Positions 27,344-34,944 of a stretch of 64,000 bases of DNA are shown here, piece after piece. The notes beneath the pieces are model-generated. The model saw only the letters and a program-made list of their open reading frames with translations, was not told where the DNA came from and ran no database searches. Within the stretch, counting starts at the first letter, position 1. Each line of letters opens with the position of its first letter. The DNA lies in assembly GCA_040755615.1 (NCBI GenBank), contig JBFMAL010000005.1, positions 1 through 64,000 of the forward strand, in the 5' to 3' direction. The position numbers and the translations under genes are program-made. Source of the DNA: DYEP01 sp040755615 (lineage in GTDB: Bacteria; Bacillota; Sulfobacillia; DUSP01; DYEP01).

Positions 27344-27595
27344 CAGGTCAAGCCCGATTTTGTGTGTAAATTCCCACTGGTAGAATTTGCTGCGTGCTAG
27401 TGGGCCATCAAGCCACCTTTAAGTCATTCTTTCTCTGCTGTATCGTCTCACCTTCTTTTGGTTTGTTCATCCATGCCAGGTACTCCATTATGTCCAGGTA
27501 GCGGTGGCCCGTTGCCCAGGCCTCGTCTATCTCCATCAGCACGGCGCCGAGCAGCCTGAGCGCGGCCTCTTCGTTGGGGAAGATCCCTACTACCC
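27344..27595 (-). mobile_element. IS256-family transposase tail with terminal repeat
   Basis: The minus strand from about 27590 to 27408 reads VVGIFPNEEAALRLLG and AVLMEIDEAWATGHRYLD, the IS256 transposase C-terminus, ending at TGA 27410-27408. Beyond it, about 27371-27344 contains TTTACACACAAAATCGGGCTTGA, close to the sequence after the copy at 8050-8293. Only the 3' end is present. Upstream it is fused to an unrelated transposase start. Confidence 0.65.
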
Positions 27596-27705
27596 TGTGA
27601 AAAGGACCCGGTGTTTTGTGGTGCCGTTTTCCCAGTACGATTCGACCAGCTTGATATATTCGTAATTCTTGCTCTTGGTCGTTTTAATGAACACGCACAA
27701 TCACC
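27596..27705 (-). mobile_element. N-terminal scrap of an IS1634/IS4-like transposase
   Basis: The minus strand reads VFIKTTKSKNYEYIKLVESY then WENGTTKHRVLF, the usual opening of IS1634-type transposases, and breaks off at about 27600 where the IS256 tail begins. It is a chimeric junction of two different elements. Confidence 0.5.
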
Positions 27706-28204
27706 GCCTGAAATTGGTGGACCTATACCAAGCGTACTAGCTCTTGATGCTATTTGCAATATTTATCATGGAATATTAGTTCAAAAGTTGTACCAGGATT
27801 TTTGCAAAAATACCTACCGACACTCAATTTACCTGGGATTTAGTGCTCTCGGAACCCCGTTTTTCACGATCAACTGTCAAACTCGGGAGCACTCTCCATT
27901 GCCACATGTGTACAACCCTTTACCTGTCTCCAATCCGCCAATCTTAAAAGAACCCCAGTCATTGTATAAACATCTACGTTTCCTTCCCCCTGGTGTGATG
28001 ACGCAAGCTGTTACAATCTCCACCCTGCGTACCTCCGTTTCCGACTGATGCTTTAGCCCCCTATCCCAAATTCTACTCCTCGGGCTCTCCATGCACCAAA
28101 GAGTCCCGACCTCATCGCCAGTCTTCCACAGTGCCACTTCGACTTCGAACGCGATTTTCATCCTTGTGGCGCCGTGAACGGCATGGGTGTCTAAACCGCC
28201 TTCG
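27706..28204. other. Gene-poor stretch beside IS debris
   Basis: More AT-rich than its surroundings and likely to include the 5' non-coding end of the IS1634-like element. A minus-strand frame (28161-27877, beginning MKIAFEVEVALWKTGDEVG) starts 44 bases after aroF, but has only a poorly placed AAGG before its ATG and no recognised family. I do not call it a gene. Confidence 0.3.
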
Positions 28205-29251
28205 CTAGATCGCCCGCTTACAGGACCCTGAGGCTACCTGCGGGTGCGTGCGCACCGCGGCAGACACCCGCTTCACCTCCGTCACCAGCACCGAGAGTTG
28301 TGCAGGGGTAATGGACTGCTGTCCGTCGACCATCGCCCTTATGGGATCCGGATGAACTTCGACCATGATGCCGTCTGCACCTACCGCCGCGGCGGCGCGG
28401 GACATGGGCAGCACGAGCCTTGCGAGCCCGGTGCCGTGGCTGGGGTCGACCACGAGCGGCAGATGCGAGAATTCCTTGCAGAGAGGCACCGCGGAGAGAT
28501 CCAGCGTGTTCCTGGTCGCAGACTCGTACGTGCGGATCCCTCGCTCACATAGGATGACCTGGTCATTGCCTCCGTCGAGGATGTATTCGGCCGCCATGAG
28601 CCACTCCTCGAGTGTAGCAGCCAATCCCCTTTTGAGCAGCACAGGTTTTCTGACATGGCCGAGTTCCTTAAGCAGCTTAAAGTTCTGCATGTTCCTTGCA
28701 CCGACCTGAATTATATCCGCGTATTCAGACACCATTTCCACATCACGCGTGTCCATAACTTCCGTCACCACCGGGAGGTTTGCCGCCTTGCCGGCAGAGC
28801 GCAGCATGGATAGCCCCTCGAGCTCGAGGCCTTGAAACGCGTAAGGCGACGTCCTGGGTTTGAAAGCGCCTCCTCTTAACACGCTGGCGCCCGCTCTCTT
28901 CACGTCCTGCGCTACCCTGTGAATCATCTCCTCGCCTTCTACGGCGCACGGCCCCGCGATAACCACCATTTCACCCCCTCCGAACACTGCGTCGCCCACC
29001 CGTATCTTGGTGCCTACAGGGTTAAACTCCCTGCTGACAAGCTTGTACGGCTTCATAATAGGGACTATTCTGTCCACTCCCGCCATCTTCCCGATGACCT
29101 CGGGATTATCCGCCCTGGTGACCCCCACTGCCCCTATGACCGTCCTCTCATCACCACAAATGGGGTGCGTCCTGTACCCCATCTCGCGAAGCCTCGTTTC
29201 CACCTCAGCGATCTGCGCCCTGGTGGCATCCGCTTTCATCACCACGATCAT
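28205..29251 (-). CDS. aroF: 3-Deoxy-7-phosphoheptulonate synthase (class I, AroF/AroA type)
   Basis: A 348-residue DAHP synthase that condenses phosphoenolpyruvate and erythrose 4-phosphate in the first step of aromatic amino acid synthesis. The N-terminal 70 residues (MIVVMKADATRAQIAEVE and a ferredoxin-like fold) are the ACT-like regulatory domain seen in the Thermotoga/Clostridia form. The barrel follows with VVIAGPCAVEGEE, LRGGAFKPRTSPYAFQG, DIIQVGARNMQNF, VLLKRGLAATLEEW, LCERGIRTYE and VVDPSHGTG, covering metal and PEP ligands. Start ATG 29251 follows GAGGG. It lies behind a T-box leader, so expression should respond to uncharged tRNA. Confidence 0.95.
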   Translation of the reverse strand: MIVVMKADATRAQIAEVETRLREMGYRTHPICGDERTVIGAVGVTRADNPEVIGKMAGVDRIVPIMKPYKLVSREFNPVGTKIRVGDAVFGGGEMVVIAGPCAVEGEEMIHRVAQDVKRAGASVLRGGAFKPRTSPYAFQGLELEGLSMLRSAGKAANLPVVTEVMDTRDVEMVSEYADIIQVGARNMQNFKLLKELGHVRKPVLLKRGLAATLEEWLMAAEYILDGGNDQVILCERGIRTYESATRNTLDLSAVPLCKEFSHLPLVVDPSHGTGLARLVLPMSRAAAAVGADGIMVEVHPDPIRAMVDGQQSITPAQLSVLVTEVKRVSAAVRTHPQVASGSCKRAI

Positions 29252-29252
29252 G

Positions 29253-29600
29253 TCGAGCCCTCCCTGTGATTCTTGATGTCCGCGCGCTTCCCATCATCCT
29301 GGCGAGGGCTATTGAAACAGAAAGCCTCGCCCCAAAGGGACGAGGTCTTCGCGTTACCACCCTTCATGATTAAAAGCAGCCCTCTTTGCCGGGTGCGGGA
29401 AGCCAGTCGTGCTTCCGATACCCGCTTCCTTGGTAACGGTGGAAGTCCCGGCACGGCCTACTGGTAGCTCAGTCCGTTCAGCCTGCGACTCCAGGGAGAA
29501 CTTCGATTCGTACCTTCCTTGCCAGGCTTTCACCTGCCCCGGCTCTCTGTGAAGGCCTGTACGACCTACTTTTCCCCTTCATTGTCTTTAGAGTGTTAGG
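29253..29600 (-). promoter_or_regulatory. T-box riboswitch leader of aroF
   Basis: On the minus strand the T-box core GGGTGGTAACGCG lies opposite positions 29351-29362. It is followed by a terminator whose stem pairs CCTCGTCCC with GGGGCGAGG (about 29346-29320) and ends in a T-rich tract. Upstream, an AGTA element and a long Stem I region (about 29570-29470) fit the loop-E/specifier arrangement. A TTC in CGAAGTTCTCC could be a phenylalanine specifier, and a TAC is also nearby. Class is certain; amino acid specificity is a guess. Confidence 0.85.
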
Positions 29601-29604
29601 TATT

Positions 29605-29632
29605 ATTATACGGTCCAGGGAAGTAATCGCAA
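29605..29632 (-). promoter_or_regulatory. Promoter of the aroF T-box transcript
   Basis: On the minus strand TTGCGA (29632-29627), a 16-base spacer and TATAAT (29610-29605) form a good sigma-A-type promoter immediately before the T-box leader. Confidence 0.6.
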
Positions 29633-29802
29633 AGCCCTATTTTCGGCCACCGGAGGCCATGTATGTCCAGGAACTCCCGCTCTCTTGCCCTGCTTCCTCC
29701 TTGCGCCCCCAGGGAGAAAATGAGCCGTAACCCCTTACTCAGTCATTCTCCTTGCTTTCGGCAATATATATGTGCTGAACCCATCTCCAGCGCGAAGGAG
29801 GG

Positions 29803-30564
29803 ATGGAAGTGGTCATTCGGGTCCGGCTGGCCGAAATCATGGGCGTAGCGCTGCTTGCGTGTTTCCTGGTGTCGCTGGCCGGTGGCGCGCGGAGCGTGAC
29901 AGTTACAACCAAAAGGAGGCTGCCCATTTACGGGGTGAAGACCGAGGAAAAGGTAGTCGCCTTTTCTTTCGATGCGGCCTGGGGAGCGGATAAGACCGAG
30001 CAGATCCTGGCCACCTTAAGGGAACACGGCGTACGGACAACGTTCTTTCTCGTTACCTTCTGGGTGAGGAAATACCCGGAGATGACAAAGAGGATCGCGG
30101 ACGAAGGTCATGAGATAGGGCTTCACAGCTCCACCCATCCCGACATGAAACACCTGCCGCCGGACAGGATCAGGGAAGAACTGCGCGAAAACATCAGGGC
30201 CATCAAGGAGATCACCGGAAAAGACCCGAAGTTGTTCCGACCGCCCTTTGGGTCCTACTCCGACCGCCTTATCCAGATCGCCGAGGATGAAATGGGGCTT
30301 TTGACCATCCAGTGGAGTCTGGATTCGCTTGATTGGAAGAAGGTAACCCGCCAGGATATCGTATCCCGCATCTTAAACAGCATAGAGCCCGGGGATATCG
30401 TGCTGTTTCATAATAACGGCGAATACACTGCGGATGCACTGGGCGAGATCCTGACAGAGGTCAAAGCGCGTGGCTACCGCGTAGTGCCCATTTCCGAGAT
30501 CCTATACTCTCCACCCTACTACATCGACCACCAGGGGAAACAGGTCAAAATAGAACCGCAGTGA
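29803..30564 (+). CDS. PdaB-like polysaccharide deacetylase
   Basis: A 253-residue carbohydrate esterase 4 protein. Residues about 8-30 form a signal anchor, so it acts outside the membrane. The NodB domain has FSFDAAWGADKT (Asp57, with alanine where classic enzymes have the second Asp; the sporulation-type PdaB branch shows the same FD-x-x-WG form), HEIGLHSSTHP (metal histidines 108 and 112), LFRPPFGSYS and IVLFHNNGEY. Start ATG 29803 follows AAGGAGGG. It probably removes acetyl groups from peptidoglycan in sporulation, suggested by SpoIID and SpoIIP-type genes just downstream. Confidence 0.88.
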   Translation: MEVVIRVRLAEIMGVALLACFLVSLAGGARSVTVTTKRRLPIYGVKTEEKVVAFSFDAAWGADKTEQILATLREHGVRTTFFLVTFWVRKYPEMTKRIADEGHEIGLHSSTHPDMKHLPPDRIREELRENIRAIKEITGKDPKLFRPPFGSYSDRLIQIAEDEMGLLTIQWSLDSLDWKKVTRQDIVSRILNSIEPGDIVLFHNNGEYTADALGEILTEVKARGYRVVPISEILYSPPYYIDHQGKQVKIEPQ

Positions 30565-30579
30565 AACATGGAGCTCCAT

Positions 30580-30602
30580 GCGCCAGCCCGCACGGCTGGC
30601 GC
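30580..30602 (+). terminator. Terminator after the deacetylase gene
   Basis: GCGCCAGCC and GGCTGGCGC form a perfect 9-bp stem with a 5-base loop, followed by CTTCTTGTT, 16 bases after the stop codon. Confidence 0.7.
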
Positions 30603-30800
30603 CTTCTTGTTGATCCGGCGTGATCTCGCCAAAGGAACGGATGCCTGACGCATACAACAAGCGTAGCAGCCGATCCAGAGAATCGCGTGACATGAAAGCG
30701 TACAACGCCCTGTGCGGTCGACCACGGGCTTTCTGATTCACAAGGTACCGAACAGGACAAACTATGTGGTGATATCTGGTTTTCGGAGGAAACACACGTG

Positions 30801-31886
30801 ATGAAACTGGACGACCTGCTCAAAAAGACGCGTGAGATGGTTAAGTCGCTCCTTGAGGACCGCATCCGTCCTTTCGCTACTCGACTTGAGAAGCTGCTTG
30901 GCCGGCTCGCAGTGTCAATCCGTAACCTTAAACTTGAAGACCTAAAGAAGCGGCCAGAGTTGGTCGCATTAGCCGCCGTGCTGTTTCTGTTCGCAGGGGT
31001 CATGCTCGTCCGCCCCCCTGCCCCGCCACGTGAGGAGCCCCAGCCGGATGAGATAAAGCGCCCTCTGGGCGAGGAGCCCACAATCAGTGTATATATGCAC
31101 AGGACTGGCAAGGTGGAGCACATGAAGATGGAAGACTACATCGCGGGCGTAGTAGCTGCTGAAATGAGTCCGAACTGGCATATCGAGGCCCTGGCGGCGC
31201 AGGCCATCATTGCCCGCACATTCACGGTCAGGCGTATAGAGGACGGCGGGGTTAAAAAGCGCGGCACAGACGCAAGCACCGATATTCTCGAGTTCCAGGC
31301 CTTCAATGCCAAGGCGGTAAACGACAACGTGAGGCAAGCTGTTGAGCGCACGCGCGGCGAAATAATCACCTACAACGGCGAACCCATCGTGGCATACTTT
31401 CACTCGAGCTCGGGCGGGCGTACCGCCACGGCAGAAGAGGGTTTTGGACCACGGCGCGCCCCCACGCCGTACCTTCAGTCAAAACCCGATCCCGAAACCC
31501 GCGAGTTCTTGGTGTGGAAGCGGAGTTTCTCAAGGGAAGAGGTGCGGAGGGCCGCTGCTCGGCTTGGGGTAAACGTCGGCCGGGTCACTTCGATCTCCAT
31601 AGGCAAGAAAGGGCCGAGTGGCCGCGCCCTCACGCTGCTCATCAACGGAAAACCAGTCCCTGCTCCGGCCTTTCGCCTGGCTATTGGCAGCAGAGCCATG
31701 CGTTCCACCTGGCTCGAAAGCGTCTATATTAAAGGAAACCGGGTATACATGAAGGGCCGCGGCTACGGCCACGGGGTGGGCATGTCCCAGTGGGGTGCGC
31801 TGGCCCTGGCAAAAAAGGGAGAGACCGCAGAAGACATCGTGAACTTCTACTACACCGGTGTAAAAGTGGAGAAGATATGGCAGTAG
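30801..31886 (+). CDS. spoIID: SpoIID/LytB-domain sporulation protein
   Basis: About 361 residues. A cytoplasmic charged N-terminus (about 1-53) precedes one membrane helix (about 55-70, VALAAVLFLFAGVMLV), then the extracytoplasmic SpoIID domain with MEDYIAGVVAAEMSPNWHIEALAAQAIIARTF and, at the C-terminus, GRGYGHGVGMSQWGA. SpoIID is a lytic transglycosylase that acts with SpoIIP during engulfment. The N-terminal extension is longer than in B. subtilis SpoIID. GGAGG at 30785-30789 serves GTG 30798 or ATG 30801. The SpoIIP-like gene follows 25 bases later, so the two are likely co-expressed. Confidence 0.88.
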   Translation: MKLDDLLKKTREMVKSLLEDRIRPFATRLEKLLGRLAVSIRNLKLEDLKKRPELVALAAVLFLFAGVMLVRPPAPPREEPQPDEIKRPLGEEPTISVYMHRTGKVEHMKMEDYIAGVVAAEMSPNWHIEALAAQAIIARTFTVRRIEDGGVKKRGTDASTDILEFQAFNAKAVNDNVRQAVERTRGEIITYNGEPIVAYFHSSSGGRTATAEEGFGPRRAPTPYLQSKPDPETREFLVWKRSFSREEVRRAAARLGVNVGRVTSISIGKKGPSGRALTLLINGKPVPAPAFRLAIGSRAMRSTWLESVYIKGNRVYMKGRGYGHGVGMSQWGALALAKKGETAEDIVNFYYTGVKVEKIWQ

Positions 31887-31911
31887 ACACTGCGGCATGG
31901 AGGGACGGACC

Positions 31912-33516
31912 ATGATCTTTAATATACCGGTAGGGCTTGCCGTTTTGGTAGTAGTATCAGCTCTCATCTATATGGGGGTCGCCTACAGAGTACTGGACCG
32001 GATGAAACTCACCGACAAGACCGCCATCGGTTTTATTGTTCTCATGCTCGCCGGCATATGGCTGCCGGAAGTACCGCTCGGTCCTGTATCCCTGGACCTC
32101 GGCGGGGCACTGATTCCGCTTGCCATAGCCGTCTATCTCATTGCGACAGCAGATGAACGGCGCGAGAAGTTACGGGCCGTCGTCGCCACAGTGGTAGTGG
32201 CGTTTGCCGTGGTGTTTCTCGATAAGGTGCTGCCGCTTGACAGGGAGACACTGAAGCTCGACCTTGACCCGGTATATATGCCCGCCTTCATCGCAGCCAT
32301 CGTTGCATACCTGGCAGGTAGGTCCAGGCGTTCGGCGTTCATCGCAGCCACAGCAGGTGTGGTGCTTTCGGACGTAGTCGCTGCCATCGAAAACATCTCA
32401 CGTGGCCTTACGCAGGCACGGATTGCCATCGGAGGCGCTGGTGTGTTCGACGCAGTAGTACTTGCGGGTGTCATCGCAGTGGTGCTGGCAGAGCTCTTCG
32501 GAGAGACCCTCGAGTTTGTACACCAAAGGGGTAAAAGGAAGCAGGCAAAGGCAGCTAGCCCGGCAAAGCACCAGGCACCGGCAGGCCTTTTGGTGCTCGC
32601 TCTCACCGTCGGGCTGTTTAGTGTCTTAAGGGGTGCGTTCTTCATGCCTTTCGCCGACGGGCTCGATGAGTGCAGGCACGGCCATTACACCATGCTCGAC
32701 CCCGACGGGAACGTGTTGCTCGAGACCTCAAGGAGGATGTACAGCGGGGACATGTTTATCGCAGCAGACAACCGTACGTGGGTCGTGTACCGAGTGAAAG
32801 GAACGACCGCCCTGGCACAGGAGGCGGGGACGGACGCCGCCGTCCCCGAGCTGATCTTCGGTCAGACCATTGTAGACCGCATATTCCGTCTCAGGGCGCC
32901 TGATGAAAGGGAACCGGAGCTCAACTCGCCCGACTTCCCCACCATTGCGGTTTACCACACCCACAACGCCGAGTCCTACGTCACCAGCGACGGTGCACCG
33001 AGCATTTACGGAGCGGGAGGCATTCACCAGGTGGGCGGTGCCTTCGCCGACGCGCTCAAGGACAAGGGGTTCCCCGTCATCCATGACGAGACGCTCCATT
33101 TGCCTCACGACCGGGGTGCGTACCGGCGCTCAAGGCGTACTGCTGTTTCACTCATGCAGAATGATTCGCCGGCGGCGATGTTCGATATTCATCGCGACGC
33201 GGTAGCGCAGCCCGTATACGCCGAAAAAGTCGGGGACATCTGGGTGACACAGGTGCTCCTCGTTCTCGGAAGACAAAACCCCAACATGGCGGTAAACCGA
33301 AGGTTCGCAAGGGAGCTGAAGAGCATCGCCGACGAGATCCACCCGGGCCTTGTAAAGGGGATCTTCCTCGCCCGTGGCAACTACAACCAGGATCTCTTCC
33401 CCAGAGCCCTGCTCATGGAGGTCGGCTCATACACCAACGCGCGGGAATCTGCCGAAAGAGGTATCACACTCTTCGCCGATGTGGTCGAGGAGTTCTTCAG
33501 ACGAAGACAGGACTAG
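31912..33516 (+). CDS. SpoIIP-type hydrolase fused to an N-terminal multispan membrane domain (DUF1614-like)
   Basis: About 534 residues in two parts. The first 200 are membrane helices with SLDLGGALIPLAIAVYLI, recalling DUF1614. After another helix near 230, the C-terminal 300 residues are SpoIIP-like: FPTIAVYHTHNAESY (zinc/catalytic motif), GGIHQVGGAFADALKDKGFPVIHDET, MFDIHRDAV and LLMEVGSYTNARESA. SpoIIP is an amidase/endopeptidase of the engulfment complex. B. subtilis SpoIIP has one membrane helix, so the large membrane domain is unusual. Start ATG 31912 follows GGAGGGA. Confidence 0.82.
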   Translation: MIFNIPVGLAVLVVVSALIYMGVAYRVLDRMKLTDKTAIGFIVLMLAGIWLPEVPLGPVSLDLGGALIPLAIAVYLIATADERREKLRAVVATVVVAFAVVFLDKVLPLDRETLKLDLDPVYMPAFIAAIVAYLAGRSRRSAFIAATAGVVLSDVVAAIENISRGLTQARIAIGGAGVFDAVVLAGVIAVVLAELFGETLEFVHQRGKRKQAKAASPAKHQAPAGLLVLALTVGLFSVLRGAFFMPFADGLDECRHGHYTMLDPDGNVLLETSRRMYSGDMFIAADNRTWVVYRVKGTTALAQEAGTDAAVPELIFGQTIVDRIFRLRAPDEREPELNSPDFPTIAVYHTHNAESYVTSDGAPSIYGAGGIHQVGGAFADALKDKGFPVIHDETLHLPHDRGAYRRSRRTAVSLMQNDSPAAMFDIHRDAVAQPVYAEKVGDIWVTQVLLVLGRQNPNMAVNRRFARELKSIADEIHPGLVKGIFLARGNYNQDLFPRALLMEVGSYTNARESAERGITLFADVVEEFFRRRQD

Positions 33517-33517
33517 A

Positions 33518-33549
33518 AACATCCCCGCTCCCAGAGGATCGGGGATGTT
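33518..33549. terminator. Bidirectional terminator between spoIIP-like and yteA-like genes
   Basis: AACATCCCCG (33518-33527) pairs with CGGGGATGTT (33540-33549), loop 12 bases, between two convergent genes. Confidence 0.75.
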
Positions 33550-33551
33550 CC

Positions 33552-34193
33552 TTAGTTCTCTTTAGCACCTTCTGCTTCCCAGGTATCCTCCTCCCTCGGG
33601 TACTTCTCCACTTCCTGGACATAGCCTCGATCTTCATCGGAGTCGGTGTACACGTCGCCGTAGGTGTACGCACGGGGCTCTCCGCTCGGAGATTCAGACG
33701 TCCCATATCGCGCCACATCCTGCCAGGCATCCTCCCCATCGTACTCAACCTGACCCGGGTGACTTGTCCTTCCAAACGGGGGATAGAGCAAACTTTCTTC
33801 AACAGGCCGAGTCATGTCGCCTATCTCCGTAGCATAGTGTTCGACCTCCGCCTGGCACCTGGTGCAGTAGCGGGCGAACGGGATTACGTGGAGCCGTTCG
33901 GGCGATATCTCCTTGTGGCACCTCTCGCACTTCCCGTACGTCCCCTCGTCGAGCTTTCTTAAGGCATCATCAATCAAGCTGAGGTATCTCATATTGCGCT
34001 GCCTGCGCCCAAGGTCCTTTTCTCTCTCAAAGAGTTCATCGCCGATATCTGCCGGATGATTGTCCCGCATGGAGAGTTCGGCCAGTGAATCCTGCATCGA
34101 TCCCCCCAGCCCGTACATCTCACCACGACTTAACCGCTCCTCCACTTCCCGCCTTTCTTTCAAAAGAAGCGTTTTGTATTCTTGGTAGGACAT
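33552..34193 (-). CDS. DksA/TraR-type zinc-finger protein (YteA-like)
   Basis: About 213 residues. An N-terminal coiled region (YQEYKTLLLKERREVEERL) precedes a DksA/TraR zinc finger with YGKCERCHKEISPERL and ARYCTRCQAEVE (C-x2-C and C-x2-C). The C-terminal 90 residues are acidic, with PPFGRTSH-like and DGEDAWQDVARYGTSESPS segments seen in Firmicute YteA proteins. Probably a sporulation-associated regulator or RNA-polymerase-binding protein; the target is unknown. ATG 34193 with GGGGTGA upstream is preferred to GTG 34202. Single gene. Confidence 0.85.
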   Translation of the reverse strand: MSYQEYKTLLLKERREVEERLSRGEMYGLGGSMQDSLAELSMRDNHPADIGDELFEREKDLGRRQRNMRYLSLIDDALRKLDEGTYGKCERCHKEISPERLHVIPFARYCTRCQAEVEHYATEIGDMTRPVEESLLYPPFGRTSHPGQVEYDGEDAWQDVARYGTSESPSGEPRAYTYGDVYTDSDEDRGYVQEVEKYPREEDTWEAEGAKEN

Positions 34194-34295
34194 CGCGCTC
34201 ACCCCTTTTGCAGCTTAGTGTTCCCAAAATGAAGCCGGGTAAATGAGCGTGTGACAGAAGCGTCGTAGGGGCAGAATAACTGGGGGTGAAAACAC

Positions 34296-34487
34296 TTGGC
34301 AAAAAGATTGAAAGACGGCAACATGACGCGGCTTGGAAACCCGATACTCCCGGAACACGCCCCAAGGCCCGCGGGCGTGCCGGTGCCAAGAGAGAAGAAA
34401 TCACAAAAGGCCCAGTACAAGGCACACGACCCTGGTCAGAGAAACGACCGGGTCACAAAGTTTAACAGAAAGATCGGTCAGCCATAA
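34296..34487 (+). CDS. Small basic protein, unknown function
   Basis: A 63-residue lysine- and proline-rich protein (AKRLKDGNMTRLGNPILPEH near the start) beginning at TTG 34296 with GGGGGTGA about 7 bases upstream and ended by a strong terminator. The ribosome-binding site, terminator and isolated position support a real gene. The composition recalls small spore or DNA-binding proteins, but I recognise no family. Confidence 0.55.
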   Translation: MAKRLKDGNMTRLGNPILPEHAPRPAGVPVPREKKSQKAQYKAHDPGQRNDRVTKFNRKIGQP

Positions 34488-34493
34488 CTGCAC

Positions 34494-34521
34494 CGGGGCC
34501 GGCGGAGTGCTACCGGCCCCG
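34494..34521. terminator. Terminator between small basic protein and RidA genes
   Basis: CGGGGCCGG (34494-34502) and CCGGCCCCG (34513-34521) form a 9-bp stem with a 10-base loop between convergent genes. Confidence 0.7.
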
Positions 34522-34530
34522 CCAGGATCA

Positions 34531-34911
34531 TTAGTCGCACACAGCGACCATCTCTACCTCAACCCGTGCGCCCTTGGGTAGCTTGGCCACCTGGACGGTA
34601 CTCCTCGCCGGAGGAAGAGAGCTGAAGTATTCGCCATAAACCTGGTTCACCACTGTGAAGTCATTCATGTCCGCGAGGAAAATGGTAGTCTTCACAACAC
34701 TGTCAAAGCCAAGGCCCGCCTGTTCCAGCACCGCCTTTATATTCTCCATCACCTGTCTGATCTGGACCTGTACGTTATCTGATACTATTACCCCCGTAAC
34801 TGGGTCCAAAGCGATCTGTCCTGAAAGGAACAAAAACCCCCCTGCTTTCACCGCCTGGCTGTAAGGTCCGATGGGCGCAGGCGCCTTCTTCGTCAGTATC
34901 TCCTGTTTCAT
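34531..34911 (-). CDS. ridA: RidA-family enamine/imine deaminase
   Basis: A 126-residue RidA (YjgF/YER057c) protein that hydrolyses reactive enamines and imines made by PLP enzymes to keto acids and ammonia. Typical sequence: APAPIGPYSQAVKAG, LFLSGQIALDP, and LPPARSTVQVAKLPKGARVEVEMVAV with the conserved arginine and glutamate. Usual length and a trimeric fold are expected. It is 33 bases downstream of the M20 hydrolase gene on the same strand, implying an operon in amine or amino acid breakdown. Confidence 0.93.
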   Translation of the reverse strand: MKQEILTKKAPAPIGPYSQAVKAGGFLFLSGQIALDPVTGVIVSDNVQVQIRQVMENIKAVLEQAGLGFDSVVKTTIFLADMNDFTVVNQVYGEYFSSLPPARSTVQVAKLPKGARVEVEMVAVCD

Positions 34912-34944
34912 CTCCTATTCCTCCCCTTTTTGTCCTGGTGGCCG

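Noticed and set aside
27611..28048. 145-codon plus-strand frame
   Set aside because: Its first part is antisense to IS1634-type protein sequence and the rest has no recognised features.
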